Shown: positions 23,732 through 33,238, counted from the stretch's first letter. The stretch is 41,624 nt of DNA from Lachnospiraceae bacterium MD308 (GCA_010206225.2 VIQU02000032.1:3833-45456); one strand, 5' to 3'. The notes: generated from the letters alone by a model not told the origin. Numbers and translations: made by a program.

Positions 23732-24958
23732 ATGGTACATCAGAAAAATAAAAATTTATATGTTGTAAGGGATGGAAACTATATGCGGGATGATCCATAT
23801 GAAGAGCTTTCCATACAGGGAATAGGGGAGGAAAACGGACAGTATAAATCAAACTTCCTGAAAAAAGCTTTTATTGGTGCTACCGCATTGGCGATTATTG
23901 CGGCTGCAGTTTATCTATATTTGTATCTGCAGACCTATACAGGAGTCAGAGTTGCGAATACATATAAGGTAGGGAACGCAGCGGATAACAGCTATGAAGA
24001 ATTTGCAGAAGGTGTTCTCAAGTTCAGCCGGGATGGTATCGCGTATTTGGACAGCAGCGGGGAAGAAAAGTGGAATCTGCCTTATCAGATCAAGAATCCA
24101 TTTTTAGATGTGAATAGCGAGTCGGCAGCAGTTGCGGATAAGGGCGGCAATAATATCATGGTTTTTCAGAAGGACGGTTTGAAGGGAGAGATAAAGACGA
24201 CCCTTCCTATAGAAAAGATTGCCGTCTCAGAACAGGGAATTGTGGCTGCTGTCCTGAAAAATGAATCTACACCTCAAATTGTATGTTACGATACGGCAGG
24301 AAATGTGCTGGTTGAGCATAAATCGTCGGTAATGGGAATCGGCTATCCGGTAGATATAGCGATTTCGCCGAATGGAGAGTTGCTGCAGATTTTGTATCTG
24401 TCTGTCTATGATGGGAAGATGATGTCGAGAGTGGGTTATTATAATTTTGGCGCTGCAGGAGCAGAAAAGATAGACCATCAAGTGACGGAAAAGGAATATA
24501 AAGACAGTGTGATGGGTGCAGGTTTCTTTGTTGACGAGACAGTATCCGCAGCGGTCGGGGATAACTGTCTGACAATATTCAAAGGAAAGGAGGAGCCAAA
24601 AGAGACGGCAGCCGTTGAGATTAAAGGAGAGATTCAGAGTGTGTTCCACAGCGGCAAATATATAGGAATTCTATTAAAAGCAAACGGAAACAGCAGATAT
24701 GAATTGAAGCTTTATAATACTTCCGGTAAAGAAATATTGTCCCGCGGGTTTGCCGGAACCTATAAGTCGGCAAAGATATCGGGCGGTCGGATTATTTTGT
24801 ACGATGGAAAAAAATGCAGTATTTATACAAGATTTGGAGTACATCGTTTCGACGGTGAGATGAATAATAATATACTAGAGATATTTCCTGCTTTTGGAAT
24901 CAACAGATATATAGTGATGAATGCCAATGGCATGGAAGATATACGTCTTATAAAATAA
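23732..24958 (+). CDS. DUF5711 family membrane-anchored beta-propeller-like protein
   Basis: This 408-residue protein has a short cytosolic start, one membrane helix at ~46-66 (AFIGATALAIIAAAVYLYLYL) and a large external part. That part contains repeated short beta segments of the kind VLKFSRDGIAYLDSSGEEKWN, ESAAVADKGGNNIMVFQKDG, SEQGIVAAVLKN and AISPNGELLQILYLS, suggesting a beta-propeller-like fold. This is the pattern of the DUF5711 family of Clostridia (PF18975); no function is known. GGGGAG precedes the ATG. It lies between the LysM and CvpA genes, with a 9-bp gap to the latter, so a role in the envelope or septum is plausible but unproven. Confidence 0.75.
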   Translation: MVHQKNKNLYVVRDGNYMRDDPYEELSIQGIGEENGQYKSNFLKKAFIGATALAIIAAAVYLYLYLQTYTGVRVANTYKVGNAADNSYEEFAEGVLKFSRDGIAYLDSSGEEKWNLPYQIKNPFLDVNSESAAVADKGGNNIMVFQKDGLKGEIKTTLPIEKIAVSEQGIVAAVLKNESTPQIVCYDTAGNVLVEHKSSVMGIGYPVDIAISPNGELLQILYLSVYDGKMMSRVGYYNFGAAGAEKIDHQVTEKEYKDSVMGAGFFVDETVSAAVGDNCLTIFKGKEEPKETAAVEIKGEIQSVFHSGKYIGILLKANGNSRYELKLYNTSGKEILSRGFAGTYKSAKISGGRIILYDGKKCSIYTRFGVHRFDGEMNNNILEIFPAFGINRYIVMNANGMEDIRLIK

Positions 24959-24967
24959 GGAGAAGAT

Positions 24968-25900
24968 ATGGACTGGGTGTTAGCTACGGTAGGAATCATT
25001 TTTTTAATATGTATTATTATAGGAATCTGTCAGGGGGCGATTCGTATAGCAGTGTCTCTTGCAACAACACTTTTGACGCTGCTTATTGTGTTTTTTGCAA
25101 CGCCTCATGCGGCGAAGGCGATTGCGCAGTATACACCGATGGATGAGATGATAGAGCAGAAGGTAAGCGCGGCGATCATGGATGCGGCAAAGACACATCT
25201 GTCGGAAGGTATCGGGGACTTGACCGGCGGCGGATTATCTGAAGAAGACATAGAGAATGCGCTTAGCGCGGCCGGAATAAGCGAAGAAGAACTGGCGGCA
25301 CAGGGAATCAGTATCGGTGATATTATGGAAGGGAATATAGACGAGGAGCTGTTGTCACAGCTTGGGATTGCGGATAAGCTTCCTTCGGGGGATGATGAAG
25401 GCGGTGAAGGAGATAGTGAGGATAGCGGCATATTAGATAATATGGAAATTCCGCGTGATATGCAGCAGGAGGCAATCAATGCGGCGGATCTTCCGGATAT
25501 CTTCAAGGACCTGCTGGCAGTGAATAATAATAGTGAGATATATGAAGAGTTGGGCGTCAATACATTTGCGCAGTATGTAGGAAGCTTTTTGGCAAAAGTG
25601 ATCATTAATATTATATCTTATCTTGGGACATTTCTGATTGCTACGATCATTCTGCGGGCGATCATATTTGCATTGGATATTGTAGCAGAACTGCCAGTGT
25701 TCGGACTTATAAACAGACTGGCAGGAGGAGTGATCGGTTTTGTAGGTGCGGTGATCATTGTGTGGATATTATTTGTAGTCGTTACGCTGTTATATACAAC
25801 CGTCATTGGCAAAGATATCTATCAGGCAATACAGGGTAACGGAATCCTGAAGTTTTTATATGACAATAACCCGATCATGAGCATGGCGGCGAAGATTTAA
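24968..25900 (+). CDS. CvpA family membrane protein
   Basis: This 310-residue protein has two N-terminal membrane helices (~5-22 and 26-45), a long acidic external insert (~60-195, rich in Glu, Gly and Asp, with SEEDIENALSAAGISEEELAA-like helices), and further membrane helices at ~210-235 and ~250-280. This is the CvpA layout (PF02674), a family first linked to colicin V production and now to envelope integrity. CvpA proteins in other groups are near 160-200 residues, so the ~130-residue insert is lineage-specific. AAGGAG sits before the ATG. It is the last gene of the LysM-DUF5711-CvpA group and is closed by a strong terminator. Confidence 0.82.
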   Translation: MDWVLATVGIIFLICIIIGICQGAIRIAVSLATTLLTLLIVFFATPHAAKAIAQYTPMDEMIEQKVSAAIMDAAKTHLSEGIGDLTGGGLSEEDIENALSAAGISEEELAAQGISIGDIMEGNIDEELLSQLGIADKLPSGDDEGGEGDSEDSGILDNMEIPRDMQQEAINAADLPDIFKDLLAVNNNSEIYEELGVNTFAQYVGSFLAKVIINIISYLGTFLIATIILRAIIFALDIVAELPVFGLINRLAGGVIGFVGAVIIVWILFVVVTLLYTTVIGKDIYQAIQGNGILKFLYDNNPIMSMAAKI

Positions 25901-25920
25901 AGATAGTTTTTTTAATAGAA

Positions 25921-25956
25921 AAGAGGAGGCTGAATATGTCGGTTCAGCCTCCTCTT
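25921..25956. terminator. Bidirectional terminator between cvpA-like gene and carB
   Basis: A 14-bp perfect stem (AAGAGGAGGCTGAA 25921-25934 / TTCAGCCTCCTCTT 25943-25956) with an 8-base loop lies between two convergent genes. T-rich tails occur on both strands. Confidence 0.88.
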
Positions 25957-25959
25957 CGA

Positions 25960-28900
25960 TTATTTTTTATCATGGATCTCGCTGTGCAGTGCCTGCAGTG
26001 ATTTGACCTTTCCGTTCCCATGCTCCTTTACGTAGCGGATTCCTCTCGCGGCGGCTCTTGCGGCGGCAATCGTCGTCATATAAGGGATCTTAGCTTTAAT
26101 CGCGGCTTTGCGCAAATAGCTGTCATCATGAACGCTATCCTTTCCAACTGGAGAGTTGACGATAAAATCAATTTGTGCGTTTGTGATCATATCGAGAATA
26201 TTCGGGCGTCCCTCGTAGAGCTTATTGACTCTTTCTGCCTCAATTCCGGCTTCGCGGATTAATTCATAAGTATTGCCTGTGGCTATGATCTTAAATCCGT
26301 CTTCTGCGATACTCTTTGCAATCTCCACTACCTCCGCTTTATCCTTGCGGTTTACGGAGATCAGAGCAGTTCCGCCGAGAGGAAGTTTCGTCTGAGTTGC
26401 TTCCTGAGCTTTGTAGAAAGCCTCTCCGTAATATGGAGAGAGTCCAAGCACTTCTCCGGTGGAGCGCATTTCCGGTCCGAGAATTGGGTCAACCTCCTGA
26501 AACATGTTGAACGGGAAGACGGCTTCCTTCACACCGTAATATGGGATGTCCTGTTCGTTGAGGTTCGGAACCGGAGAGGGCCTGCCAGTAATCTCGGCTG
26601 TAATGATTTCCGTAGCCAAAGGAACCATGCGTATGTTGCATACTTTTGATACAAGAGGAACGGTACGGGAAGCTCTTGGATTGGCTTCCAGAACATAAAC
26701 CTTACCTTTTTCAATCGCATACTGCATGTTCATCAGTCCCTTGACATGCATTTCCTCCGCGATTTTTCTGGTATATTCCTTGATGGTCGCCACATTTTCT
26801 TCGGAAATGTGCACAGACGGTATAATGCAGGCGGAATCGCCGGAATGAACTCCGGCAAGCTCTATATGCTCCATCACAGCCGGGACGAAGGCATGCGTTC
26901 CGTCGCTGATGGCATCCGCTTCGCATTCCAGTGCATGGTTCAAAAAACGGTCAATGAGGATTGGGCGGTCAGGAGTTACTCCGACTGCGGCTTTCATATA
27001 ACTTTCCATACTTTCATCGTCATACACGACTTCCATACCCCGCCCGCCAAGGACATAAGAAGGACGGACCATAACCGGATAGCCGATCTCCTTTGCGATC
27101 TGAAGCGCTTCTTCGACAGTTGTTGCCATGCCGGATTCTGGCATTGGGATATTAAGCTTTTCCATCATCTCACGGAACAGGTCCCGGTCTTCTGCTAAGT
27201 CAATGACTGCCGGTGAGGTGCCAAGAATCCGGACACCGTTCTTTTCAAGCTCGGATGCAAGGTTTAATGGTGTCTGTCCGCCAAACTGCGCGATAACGCC
27301 GAGAGGTTTTTCTTTATTATAAATACTGAGCACGTCTTCCAGTGTCAAAGGCTCAAAATAAAGCTTATCTGAGGTGTCATAATCGGTGGAAACGGTCTCA
27401 GGATTACAGTTTACAATGATCGTCTCGAATCCAAGCTTTTTCAGTGCCAGTGCGGCGTGTACGCAGCAATAGTCAAATTCAATGCCCTGTCCGATACGGT
27501 TCGGGCCGCCGCCGAGAATCATGATTTTTGGCCTGTCAGTGTTTATCGGATTCTTATCTTTTGCATTGTAGGTAGAATAGTAGTAAGCGCTGTTTTCAGT
27601 TCCGCTTACATGTACACCCTCCCACGCTTCTTCTATGCCCAGCGCAAGACGGCGGCGGCGGACGGTTTCCTCCGGAATATCAAGAAGCTGTCCCAAATAT
27701 TTGTCTGAGAAACCATTTTTCTTGGCGGCTATGAGCCTATCATCGGGCGGCAGCGAGCCTTTGTAGGCGGTGAGAGCTTCTTCTTCCTCAACAAGCTCCT
27801 TCATCTGCTCTATGAACCATGTTTTTACCTTTGTGATCTGGAAGAGTTCTTCTACAGATGCGCCCTTGCGCAATGCTTCATACATAATAAAATGACGGTC
27901 GCTTGACGGAGTAATGAGAAGCTTAAGGAGGGTCTCTTTGGATTTATCATTATAATCTTTCGCGTGTCCCAGACCGTACCTTCCGGTTTCAAGGCTTCGG
28001 ATTGCTTTCTGGAAGGCTTCCTTATATGTTTTTCCGATGCTCATGACCTCGCCGACAGCACGCATCTGAGTGCCGAGCTTGTCTTCAACACCTTTGAACT
28101 TTTCAAATGCCCAGCGCGCGAATTTGATCACAACGTAATCTCCGTCCGGAACATACAGATCAAGGGTTCCGTATTTGCCGCAAGGAATGTCTTTTAAAGT
28201 TAGGCCGGCGGCAAGCATGGAGGATACAAGGGCGATTGGAAATCCGGTGGCTTTGGAGGCCAGAGCGGAGGAACGGGAGGTTCTTGGATTAATCTCAATG
28301 ACAACGATACGGTCAGTAACAGGGTCGTGTGCGAACTGCACGTTCGTCCCGCCGATGACCTGTACAGATTCAACGATGCGGTATGCCTGTTCCTGAAGTC
28401 TTTTCTGGCATTCTTTGGAAATGGTCAGCATCGGAGCACAGCAGAAGGAATCCCCGGTGTGTATGCCGAGAGGATCGATGTTTTCGATAAAGCAGACAGT
28501 GATCATATTGTTTTCGGAGTCGCGGACAACTTCAAGTTCTAATTCTTCCCAGCCGAGTATAGATTCTTCAACAAGCACCTGCCCCACAAGGCTTGCCTGA
28601 AGGCCTCTTGCGCAGACGGTTTTCAGTTCTTCTTTGTTGTAGACAAGCCCGCCGCCGGCTCCGCCCATCGTATAAGCGGGACGTAAGACCACCGGGTAGC
28701 CCAGTTTGTCGGCAATACTAAGGGCCTCGTCTACGGTATAGGCGACTTCGCTTCTTGCCATCTCGATGCCGATGGCATCCATTGATCTCTTAAATTCGAT
28801 ACGGTCTTCCCCACGCTCAATAGCGTCAACCTGAACACCGATGACTTGAACATGATATTTATCAAGAATTCCTTTTTTTGCAAGTTCCGCGCAGAGATTC

Positions 28901-29187
28901 AAACCGGATTGCCCTCCAAGATTAGGAAGCAGTGCGTCAGGCCGCTCCTTTGCGATAATCTGTTCCAGACGGTCTGCATTTAACGGTTCAATATAAGTTA
29001 CATCGGCAGTTTCCGGGTCGGTCATAATCGTAGCCGGGTTGGAATTGACCAATACAATCTCATACCCAAGCTTTCTGAGAGCTTTACAGGCCTGCGTTCC
29101 GGAATAGTCGAATTCGCATGCCTGTCCGATGATGATGGGACCGGAGCCGATGATTAATACTTTGTTAATGTCTGTTCTTTTTGGCAT
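25960..29187 (-). CDS. carB: Carbamoyl phosphate synthase large subunit
   Basis: This 1075-residue protein is full length for CarB, which joins bicarbonate, ammonia and two ATP to carbamoyl phosphate for pyrimidine and arginine synthesis. It has two homologous ATP-grasp halves (start MPKRTDINKVLIIGSGPIII; second half from about residue 555 with KIMILGGGPNRIGQGIEFDY). A C-terminal MGS-like allosteric domain (~935-1070) contains IAEDGFKIIATGNTYELIREAG. The ATG at 29187 is chosen because AAAGGAGG lies just upstream; an in-frame ATG at 29214 precedes that RBS. The small glutaminase subunit gene carA, normally adjacent, is not in this window, so it must be elsewhere. The divergent neighbour is a LysR regulator. 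Confidence 0.97.
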   Translation of the reverse strand: MPKRTDINKVLIIGSGPIIIGQACEFDYSGTQACKALRKLGYEIVLVNSNPATIMTDPETADVTYIEPLNADRLEQIIAKERPDALLPNLGGQSGLNLCAELAKKGILDKYHVQVIGVQVDAIERGEDRIEFKRSMDAIGIEMARSEVAYTVDEALSIADKLGYPVVLRPAYTMGGAGGGLVYNKEELKTVCARGLQASLVGQVLVEESILGWEELELEVVRDSENNMITVCFIENIDPLGIHTGDSFCCAPMLTISKECQKRLQEQAYRIVESVQVIGGTNVQFAHDPVTDRIVVIEINPRTSRSSALASKATGFPIALVSSMLAAGLTLKDIPCGKYGTLDLYVPDGDYVVIKFARWAFEKFKGVEDKLGTQMRAVGEVMSIGKTYKEAFQKAIRSLETGRYGLGHAKDYNDKSKETLLKLLITPSSDRHFIMYEALRKGASVEELFQITKVKTWFIEQMKELVEEEEALTAYKGSLPPDDRLIAAKKNGFSDKYLGQLLDIPEETVRRRRLALGIEEAWEGVHVSGTENSAYYYSTYNAKDKNPINTDRPKIMILGGGPNRIGQGIEFDYCCVHAALALKKLGFETIIVNCNPETVSTDYDTSDKLYFEPLTLEDVLSIYNKEKPLGVIAQFGGQTPLNLASELEKNGVRILGTSPAVIDLAEDRDLFREMMEKLNIPMPESGMATTVEEALQIAKEIGYPVMVRPSYVLGGRGMEVVYDDESMESYMKAAVGVTPDRPILIDRFLNHALECEADAISDGTHAFVPAVMEHIELAGVHSGDSACIIPSVHISEENVATIKEYTRKIAEEMHVKGLMNMQYAIEKGKVYVLEANPRASRTVPLVSKVCNIRMVPLATEIITAEITGRPSPVPNLNEQDIPYYGVKEAVFPFNMFQEVDPILGPEMRSTGEVLGLSPYYGEAFYKAQEATQTKLPLGGTALISVNRKDKAEVVEIAKSIAEDGFKIIATGNTYELIREAGIEAERVNKLYEGRPNILDMITNAQIDFIVNSPVGKDSVHDDSYLRKAAIKAKIPYMTTIAAARAAARGIRYVKEHGNGKVKSLQALHSEIHDKK

Positions 29188-29245
29188 ATGTACCTCCTTT
29201 GATTTAAAATGCATATTTTCATTGTATATAAATATTGAAAATATG

Positions 29246-29263
29246 TATAATTATACAAAATGA
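29246..29263. promoter_or_regulatory. Palindrome in the carB-LysR divergent region
   Basis: TGTATAATTATACA is a perfect 14-bp palindrome within this interval, overlapping -10-like sequence. It lies between the divergent carB and LysR genes and could be an operator. AT-rich palindromes arise often by chance in such DNA. Confidence 0.3.
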
Positions 29264-29311
29264 TTCTTTTTCAATTATATAGGAAAAACAAAAAAAATCA
29301 TAGTAAAAATA

Positions 29312-29341
29312 TTCGAAATAATGGAGAAAAGGTAGTATAAT
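29312..29341 (+). promoter_or_regulatory. Promoter of the LysR gene
   Basis: TTCGAA (29312-29317) and a perfect TATAAT (29336-29341), 18 bp apart, end 54 bp upstream of the LysR ATG. Confidence 0.45.
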
Positions 29342-29395
29342 TTGTCTGATAGAATTGTATAAAAATACTGAAAATGAGTTTGGAGGTACGGGAAG

Positions 29396-30337
29396 ATGAC
29401 ATTAACACAACTAAAATATATTATTACAGTAGCGGATGCCGGTTCTATGAATTTGGCGGCGAGGGAGCTTTACATTTCCCAGCCGAGTCTTTCTCAGGCG
29501 GTGAAAGAACTGGAAAAGGAGATAGGGGTGGAGCTATTCTGCAGGAGCAACCGCGGAGTATCGATTACTCAGGAAGGGAGTGAGTTTCTCGGCTATGCAA
29601 GGCAGGTCGTGGAACAATATGATCTGATTGAGTCCCGCTATATTGACAGAACAAATGTAAAGAAAAAATTCGGGGTATCCATGCAGCACTATACTTTTGC
29701 GGTCAATGCATTTGTGGAGATGGTGAAGCAGTTTGGCATGGATGAATATGAGTTTGCAATACGGGAGACGAAGACCTATGAGGTGATTGAAGATGTGAAA
29801 AGCTTCCGCAGTGAGATTGGAATTATCTATCTGAACGATTTTAACAGGAATGTGCTGACAAAGCTATTCTCGGAATCAGACATCGAATTTGCGCCGCTTT
29901 TGGAATGCGGGATATACGTGTATCTTTGGAAGGGACATCCGCTGGCGGGGAAAGAGGAGATTGCTATTGGAGAGTTGGAGGAATATCCGTGTCTCGCTTT
30001 TGAACAGGGAAATTATAATTCGTTTTATTTTGCGGAGGAAGTGTTGAGTACCTATGAATATAAGAGGATGATTCGGGCAAATGACAGAGCGACGCTTTTA
30101 AACCTGATGGTTGGTTTAAATGGCTATACGTTATGCAGCGGTATTATCTGCGAGAGTCTGAATGGCGATGAGTTTTGCGCTGTCAGGCTGAAATCAGAGG
30201 AAAAAATGACGATTGGATATCTGAAGCGCAAAGGAACAACGCTCAGTCAGTTAGGAGAAAAATATGTGGAGGAGATAAAAAAGTTTAGAGCAATGAGTAC
30301 ACTGTCAATAAGCGGAGACTGGGAGGAACGGCTATAG
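29396..30337 (+). CDS. LysR-family transcriptional regulator
   Basis: This 313-residue protein has a LysR winged helix at residues 1-60 (MTLTQLKYIITVADAGSMN, AARELYISQPSLSQAVKELE, EIGVELFCRSNRGVSITQEG) and a periplasmic-binding-protein-like effector domain (~90-295). It is transcribed away from carB and lies 115 bp before the O-acetylhomoserine sulfhydrylase gene. Many LysR proteins control sulfur assimilation (CysB, MetR, CysL types), so control of that downstream gene is plausible; this is inference from position. The start has a purine-rich upstream GGAGG (29382-29386). Confidence 0.9.
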   Translation: MTLTQLKYIITVADAGSMNLAARELYISQPSLSQAVKELEKEIGVELFCRSNRGVSITQEGSEFLGYARQVVEQYDLIESRYIDRTNVKKKFGVSMQHYTFAVNAFVEMVKQFGMDEYEFAIRETKTYEVIEDVKSFRSEIGIIYLNDFNRNVLTKLFSESDIEFAPLLECGIYVYLWKGHPLAGKEEIAIGELEEYPCLAFEQGNYNSFYFAEEVLSTYEYKRMIRANDRATLLNLMVGLNGYTLCSGIICESLNGDEFCAVRLKSEEKMTIGYLKRKGTTLSQLGEKYVEEIKKFRAMSTLSISGDWEERL

Positions 30338-30371
30338 GTTCAGACTATAACCGGTCTTTCTTTTTATGTAT

Positions 30372-30400
30372 TAGACAGGCAGAAAGATTTATGATAATAT
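30372..30400 (+). promoter_or_regulatory. Promoter of O-acetylhomoserine sulfhydrylase
   Basis: TAGACA (30372-30377) and TAATAT (30395-30400) have a 17-bp spacer, about 50 bp upstream of the ATG at 30453. I see no SAM riboswitch or T-box in the 115-bp leader. Confidence 0.45.
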
Positions 30401-30452
30401 AAACCCATCGAACAAATAGGAATTAAGTAAATATAGAATAGGAGTGCATATT

Positions 30453-31760
30453 ATGAATAAGAAGATAAGAGAAGAGAGAAATTTTAAGTTTGAAACATTA
30501 CAGTTACATGTGGGGCAGGAACATGCGGACCCGGTTACGGATTCAAGAGCAGTACCGATCTACCAGACGTCATCCTATGTATTTCATAACAGTGAGCACG
30601 CGGCAGCGCGTTTCGGATTAGCTGACGCAGGCAATATCTACGGACGTTTGACGAACCCGACGGAGGATGTATTTGAAAAGAGAATCGCGGCATTAGAAGG
30701 CGGCATTGCGGCTCTGGCGGTGGCATCGGGCGCGGCGGCAATTTCCTATACTTTTCAGAATCTGGCGCAGAACGGCGACCATATTGTGTCAGCGAAGAAC
30801 ATTTATGGAGGAACTTATAACTATCTTGCACATACATTTCCTCAGTATGGCGTAAAGACTGCGTTTGTTGATATTTTTGATTATGAGGCAGTCGAGGCGG
30901 CAATTCAGGATAACACAAAAGCTCTATTTATCGAGACGCTGGGAAATCCAAAATCTGATGTTGCAGACATCGAAAAGCTTGCGGACATTGCACATGCGCA
31001 TAAGATTCCGCTTGTGGTTGATAATACATTTGCAACGCCGTACCTCGTGAGACCGATTGAGTACGGCGCAGATATTGTCGTGCATTCTGCTACGAAATTC
31101 ATCGGCGGGCACGGAACAACTGTGGGCGGGGTGATCGTAGACGGCGGTAAGTTTGACTGGGAAGCTTCCGGGAAATTTGCTTCACTGACGGAGCCGAATC
31201 CAAGCTATCATGGCATCAGCTTTACCAAGGCCGCAGGAGCGGCGGCGTTTGTCACAAAGATTCGCGCGATCCTGCTTAGAGATACAGGGGCTACGTTGTC
31301 GCCGTTTCATGCATTTATCTTTCTCCAAGGGCTTGAAACGCTTTCCCTGCGTGTAGAACGTCATGTGGAAAATGCAAAGAAGGTCGTAGAATATCTGAGC
31401 AATCATCCGCAGGTAGAAAAGGTGAACCATCCGGCGGTGACAGATGATGAGAGCCAGAAGGAGTTGTATAAAAAATACTTCCCGAACGGAGGCGGTTCGA
31501 TCTTTACCTTTGAGATCAAAGGTGACGCACAGAAGGCAAAGGACTTTATCGATAATTTGGAGCTGTTCTCATTGCTGGCAAATGTTGCGGATGTAAAATC
31601 ACTGGTTATCCATCCGGCGACAACGACTCACAGTCAATGTACAGAAGAAGAGCTTTTGGATCAGGGGATTAAGCCGAATACAATCCGCCTTTCTATTGGA
31701 ACAGAGAATATTGACGATATTATTGAGGACCTTGACGAGGCATTTAAGGCAGTAGAATAG
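30453..31760 (+). CDS. O-acetylhomoserine sulfhydrylase (Cys/Met metabolism PLP enzyme)
   Basis: This 435-residue enzyme is of the Cys/Met metabolism PLP family (PF01053). Its length and the start FETLQLHVGQEHADPVTDSRAVPIYQTSSYVF-type signature are characteristic of O-acetylhomoserine aminocarboxypropyltransferase, which makes homocysteine from O-acetylhomoserine and sulfide. The PLP lysine is K215 in HSATKFIGGHGTTVGGV. The C-terminal LLANVADVKSLVIHPATTTHSQ and RLSIGTENIDDII are also diagnostic. The ATG is chosen by AGGAG at 30439-30443, 9 bp upstream (an in-frame GTG at 30444 abuts that RBS). It ends at a strong terminator, so it is a single-gene unit after the LysR gene. Confidence 0.93.
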   Translation: MNKKIREERNFKFETLQLHVGQEHADPVTDSRAVPIYQTSSYVFHNSEHAAARFGLADAGNIYGRLTNPTEDVFEKRIAALEGGIAALAVASGAAAISYTFQNLAQNGDHIVSAKNIYGGTYNYLAHTFPQYGVKTAFVDIFDYEAVEAAIQDNTKALFIETLGNPKSDVADIEKLADIAHAHKIPLVVDNTFATPYLVRPIEYGADIVVHSATKFIGGHGTTVGGVIVDGGKFDWEASGKFASLTEPNPSYHGISFTKAAGAAAFVTKIRAILLRDTGATLSPFHAFIFLQGLETLSLRVERHVENAKKVVEYLSNHPQVEKVNHPAVTDDESQKELYKKYFPNGGGSIFTFEIKGDAQKAKDFIDNLELFSLLANVADVKSLVIHPATTTHSQCTEEELLDQGIKPNTIRLSIGTENIDDIIEDLDEAFKAVE

Positions 31761-31787
31761 CAGTATAATCAGGTTCATGGATATCAT

Positions 31788-31838
31788 ATAAAAACAGATG
31801 AGCGCAAGGATAGTATGCCTGCGCTCATCTGTTTTTAT
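31788..31838. terminator. Strong intrinsic terminator after OAH sulfhydrylase
   Basis: A 19-bp perfect inverted repeat (31788-31806 / 31820-31838) with a 13-base loop has a TGTTTTTAT end on the + strand and A-rich flanks that would also serve the minus strand. Confidence 0.9.
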
Positions 31839-31879
31839 CAGTTGTTTTATTTTATAGCTGCTAAAAAGGATGATTTTTA

Positions 31880-31908
31880 TTGCAACATTCCTGCGCATTT
31901 TTTATAAT
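31880..31908 (+). promoter_or_regulatory. Promoter of the cysteine desulfidase gene
   Basis: TTGCAA (31880-31885) and a perfect TATAAT (31903-31908) are 17 bp apart, about 53 bp upstream of the ATG at 31961. Confidence 0.6.
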
Positions 31909-31960
31909 AGGGACAGGGAATGCAATATACTCTATAATTTGGATAAAGGAGAGGTTCATA

Positions 31961-33238
31961 ATGGAAAGGACAAATGAAAAATATAAAGCGTATGTTCAGA
32001 TTCTTGAAGAGGAGCTTGTGCCTGCCATGGGATGTACCGAGCCAATCGCGCTTGCCTATGCTGCTGCGAAGGCCAGAGAGGTATTGGGGGATTTGCCCGA
32101 CAGTGTGAAGATTGGCGCCAGCGGAAGCATTATCAAAAATGTTAAGAGTGTGATCGTGCCGAATACCAATCACCTGAAGGGGATTCCGGCGGCAGCGGCA
32201 GCTGGAATCATCGCGGGCAAAGCGGAGAAAGAACTGGAGGTTATCGCCGAGGTCGCTGAGGAAGAGACGGTACGGATGGCGGAATTCTTAAAGAAAGTTC
32301 CGATCAGTGTGGAGCATATTGATAACGGGGTGACATTTGACATTATTGTCGTGGTGGAAAAAGGCGGTTCTTATGCAAAGGTAAGGATTGCGAACTATCA
32401 TACGAATATTGTCCTTGTGGAAAAGGACGGCGAGAAGTTTATTGACATTCCGGTAGAAGGTGAGACAGAGGAAGGGCTGACGGACAGAACACTTCTTAAC
32501 ATGGAAGATATCTGGGATTTTATTAATACAGTGGATGTGGCGGATATTAAAGAGGTGATCGGACGTCAGATCGAGTACAACACAGCCATTGCAGATGAAG
32601 GCCTTAAAGGGGATTACGGCGCGAATATCGGAAGTGTTTTATTAGACACTTATGGCGATGATGTCCGTACAAGAGCAAAAGCAAGAGCGGCCGCAGGTTC
32701 TGACGCAAGGATGAATGGCTGTGAGCTCCCGGTTATTATCAATGCAGGCAGCGGCAATCAGGGAATGACCTGTTCTCTGCCGGTTTTGGAATATGCGAAA
32801 GAGTTCCAGTGCGGAGAGGAAAAGATGTACCGTGCGTTGGCGCTTTCTAACCTGACGGCGATTCACCAGAAGACGGGTATCGGGAGACTTTCCGCGTATT
32901 GCGGCGCAGTCAGCGCAGGAGCAGCGGCAGGCGCCGGGATCGCGTATCTTTGCGGCGGCGGATATGAGGAGATCATTCATACCGTGGTAAATGCTCTGGC
33001 TATCGTATCGGGAATGGTCTGTGACGGAGCGAAGGCTTCCTGTGCGGCGAAGATTGCAGCGTCTGTGGATGCGGGAATCTTAGGATATAATATGTTCCTT
33101 CGAGGGCAGCAGTTCTATGCGGGAGATGGTATCGTTACAAAGGGCGTGGAGGCGACGATCAGTAATATCGGGCGTCTCGGAAAAGACGGAATGAAGGAAA
33201 CCAACGAAGAGATTATCAAAATGATGATCAACGATTAG
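31961..33238 (+). CDS. L-cysteine desulfidase family protein (CyuA/UPF0597, serine dehydratase alpha-like)
   Basis: This 425-residue iron-sulfur enzyme of the serine dehydratase-alpha-like family (PF03313) corresponds to archaeal L-cysteine desulfidase and enterobacterial CyuA. These split cysteine into sulfide, ammonia and pyruvate. The three cysteines known to hold the [4Fe-4S] cluster are present: C25 in PAMGCTEPIALAYAA, one in NAGSGNQGMTCSLPV (~270) and one in MVCDGAKASCAAK (~349-356). The start follows AAAGGAGAGG; an upstream in-frame ATG at 31880 lies inside the promoter and is rejected. It is 41 bp before the DUF362 ferredoxin-like gene. The cysteine activity is inferred from family; some relatives may use other substrates. 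Confidence 0.88.
   Translation: MERTNEKYKAYVQILEEELVPAMGCTEPIALAYAAAKAREVLGDLPDSVKIGASGSIIKNVKSVIVPNTNHLKGIPAAAAAGIIAGKAEKELEVIAEVAEEETVRMAEFLKKVPISVEHIDNGVTFDIIVVVEKGGSYAKVRIANYHTNIVLVEKDGEKFIDIPVEGETEEGLTDRTLLNMEDIWDFINTVDVADIKEVIGRQIEYNTAIADEGLKGDYGANIGSVLLDTYGDDVRTRAKARAAAGSDARMNGCELPVIINAGSGNQGMTCSLPVLEYAKEFQCGEEKMYRALALSNLTAIHQKTGIGRLSAYCGAVSAGAAAGAGIAYLCGGGYEEIIHTVVNALAIVSGMVCDGAKASCAAKIAASVDAGILGYNMFLRGQQFYAGDGIVTKGVEATISNIGRLGKDGMKETNEEIIKMMIND

Noticed and set aside
26746-27198. 150-residue + strand ORF inside carB
   Set aside because: Shadow of the well-conserved carB coding sequence on the minus strand.
30338-30452. Possible SAM riboswitch or T-box before O-acetylhomoserine sulfhydrylase
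   Set aside because: The leader after the predicted promoter is only about 50 nt and shows no conserved riboswitch core or T-box sequence.
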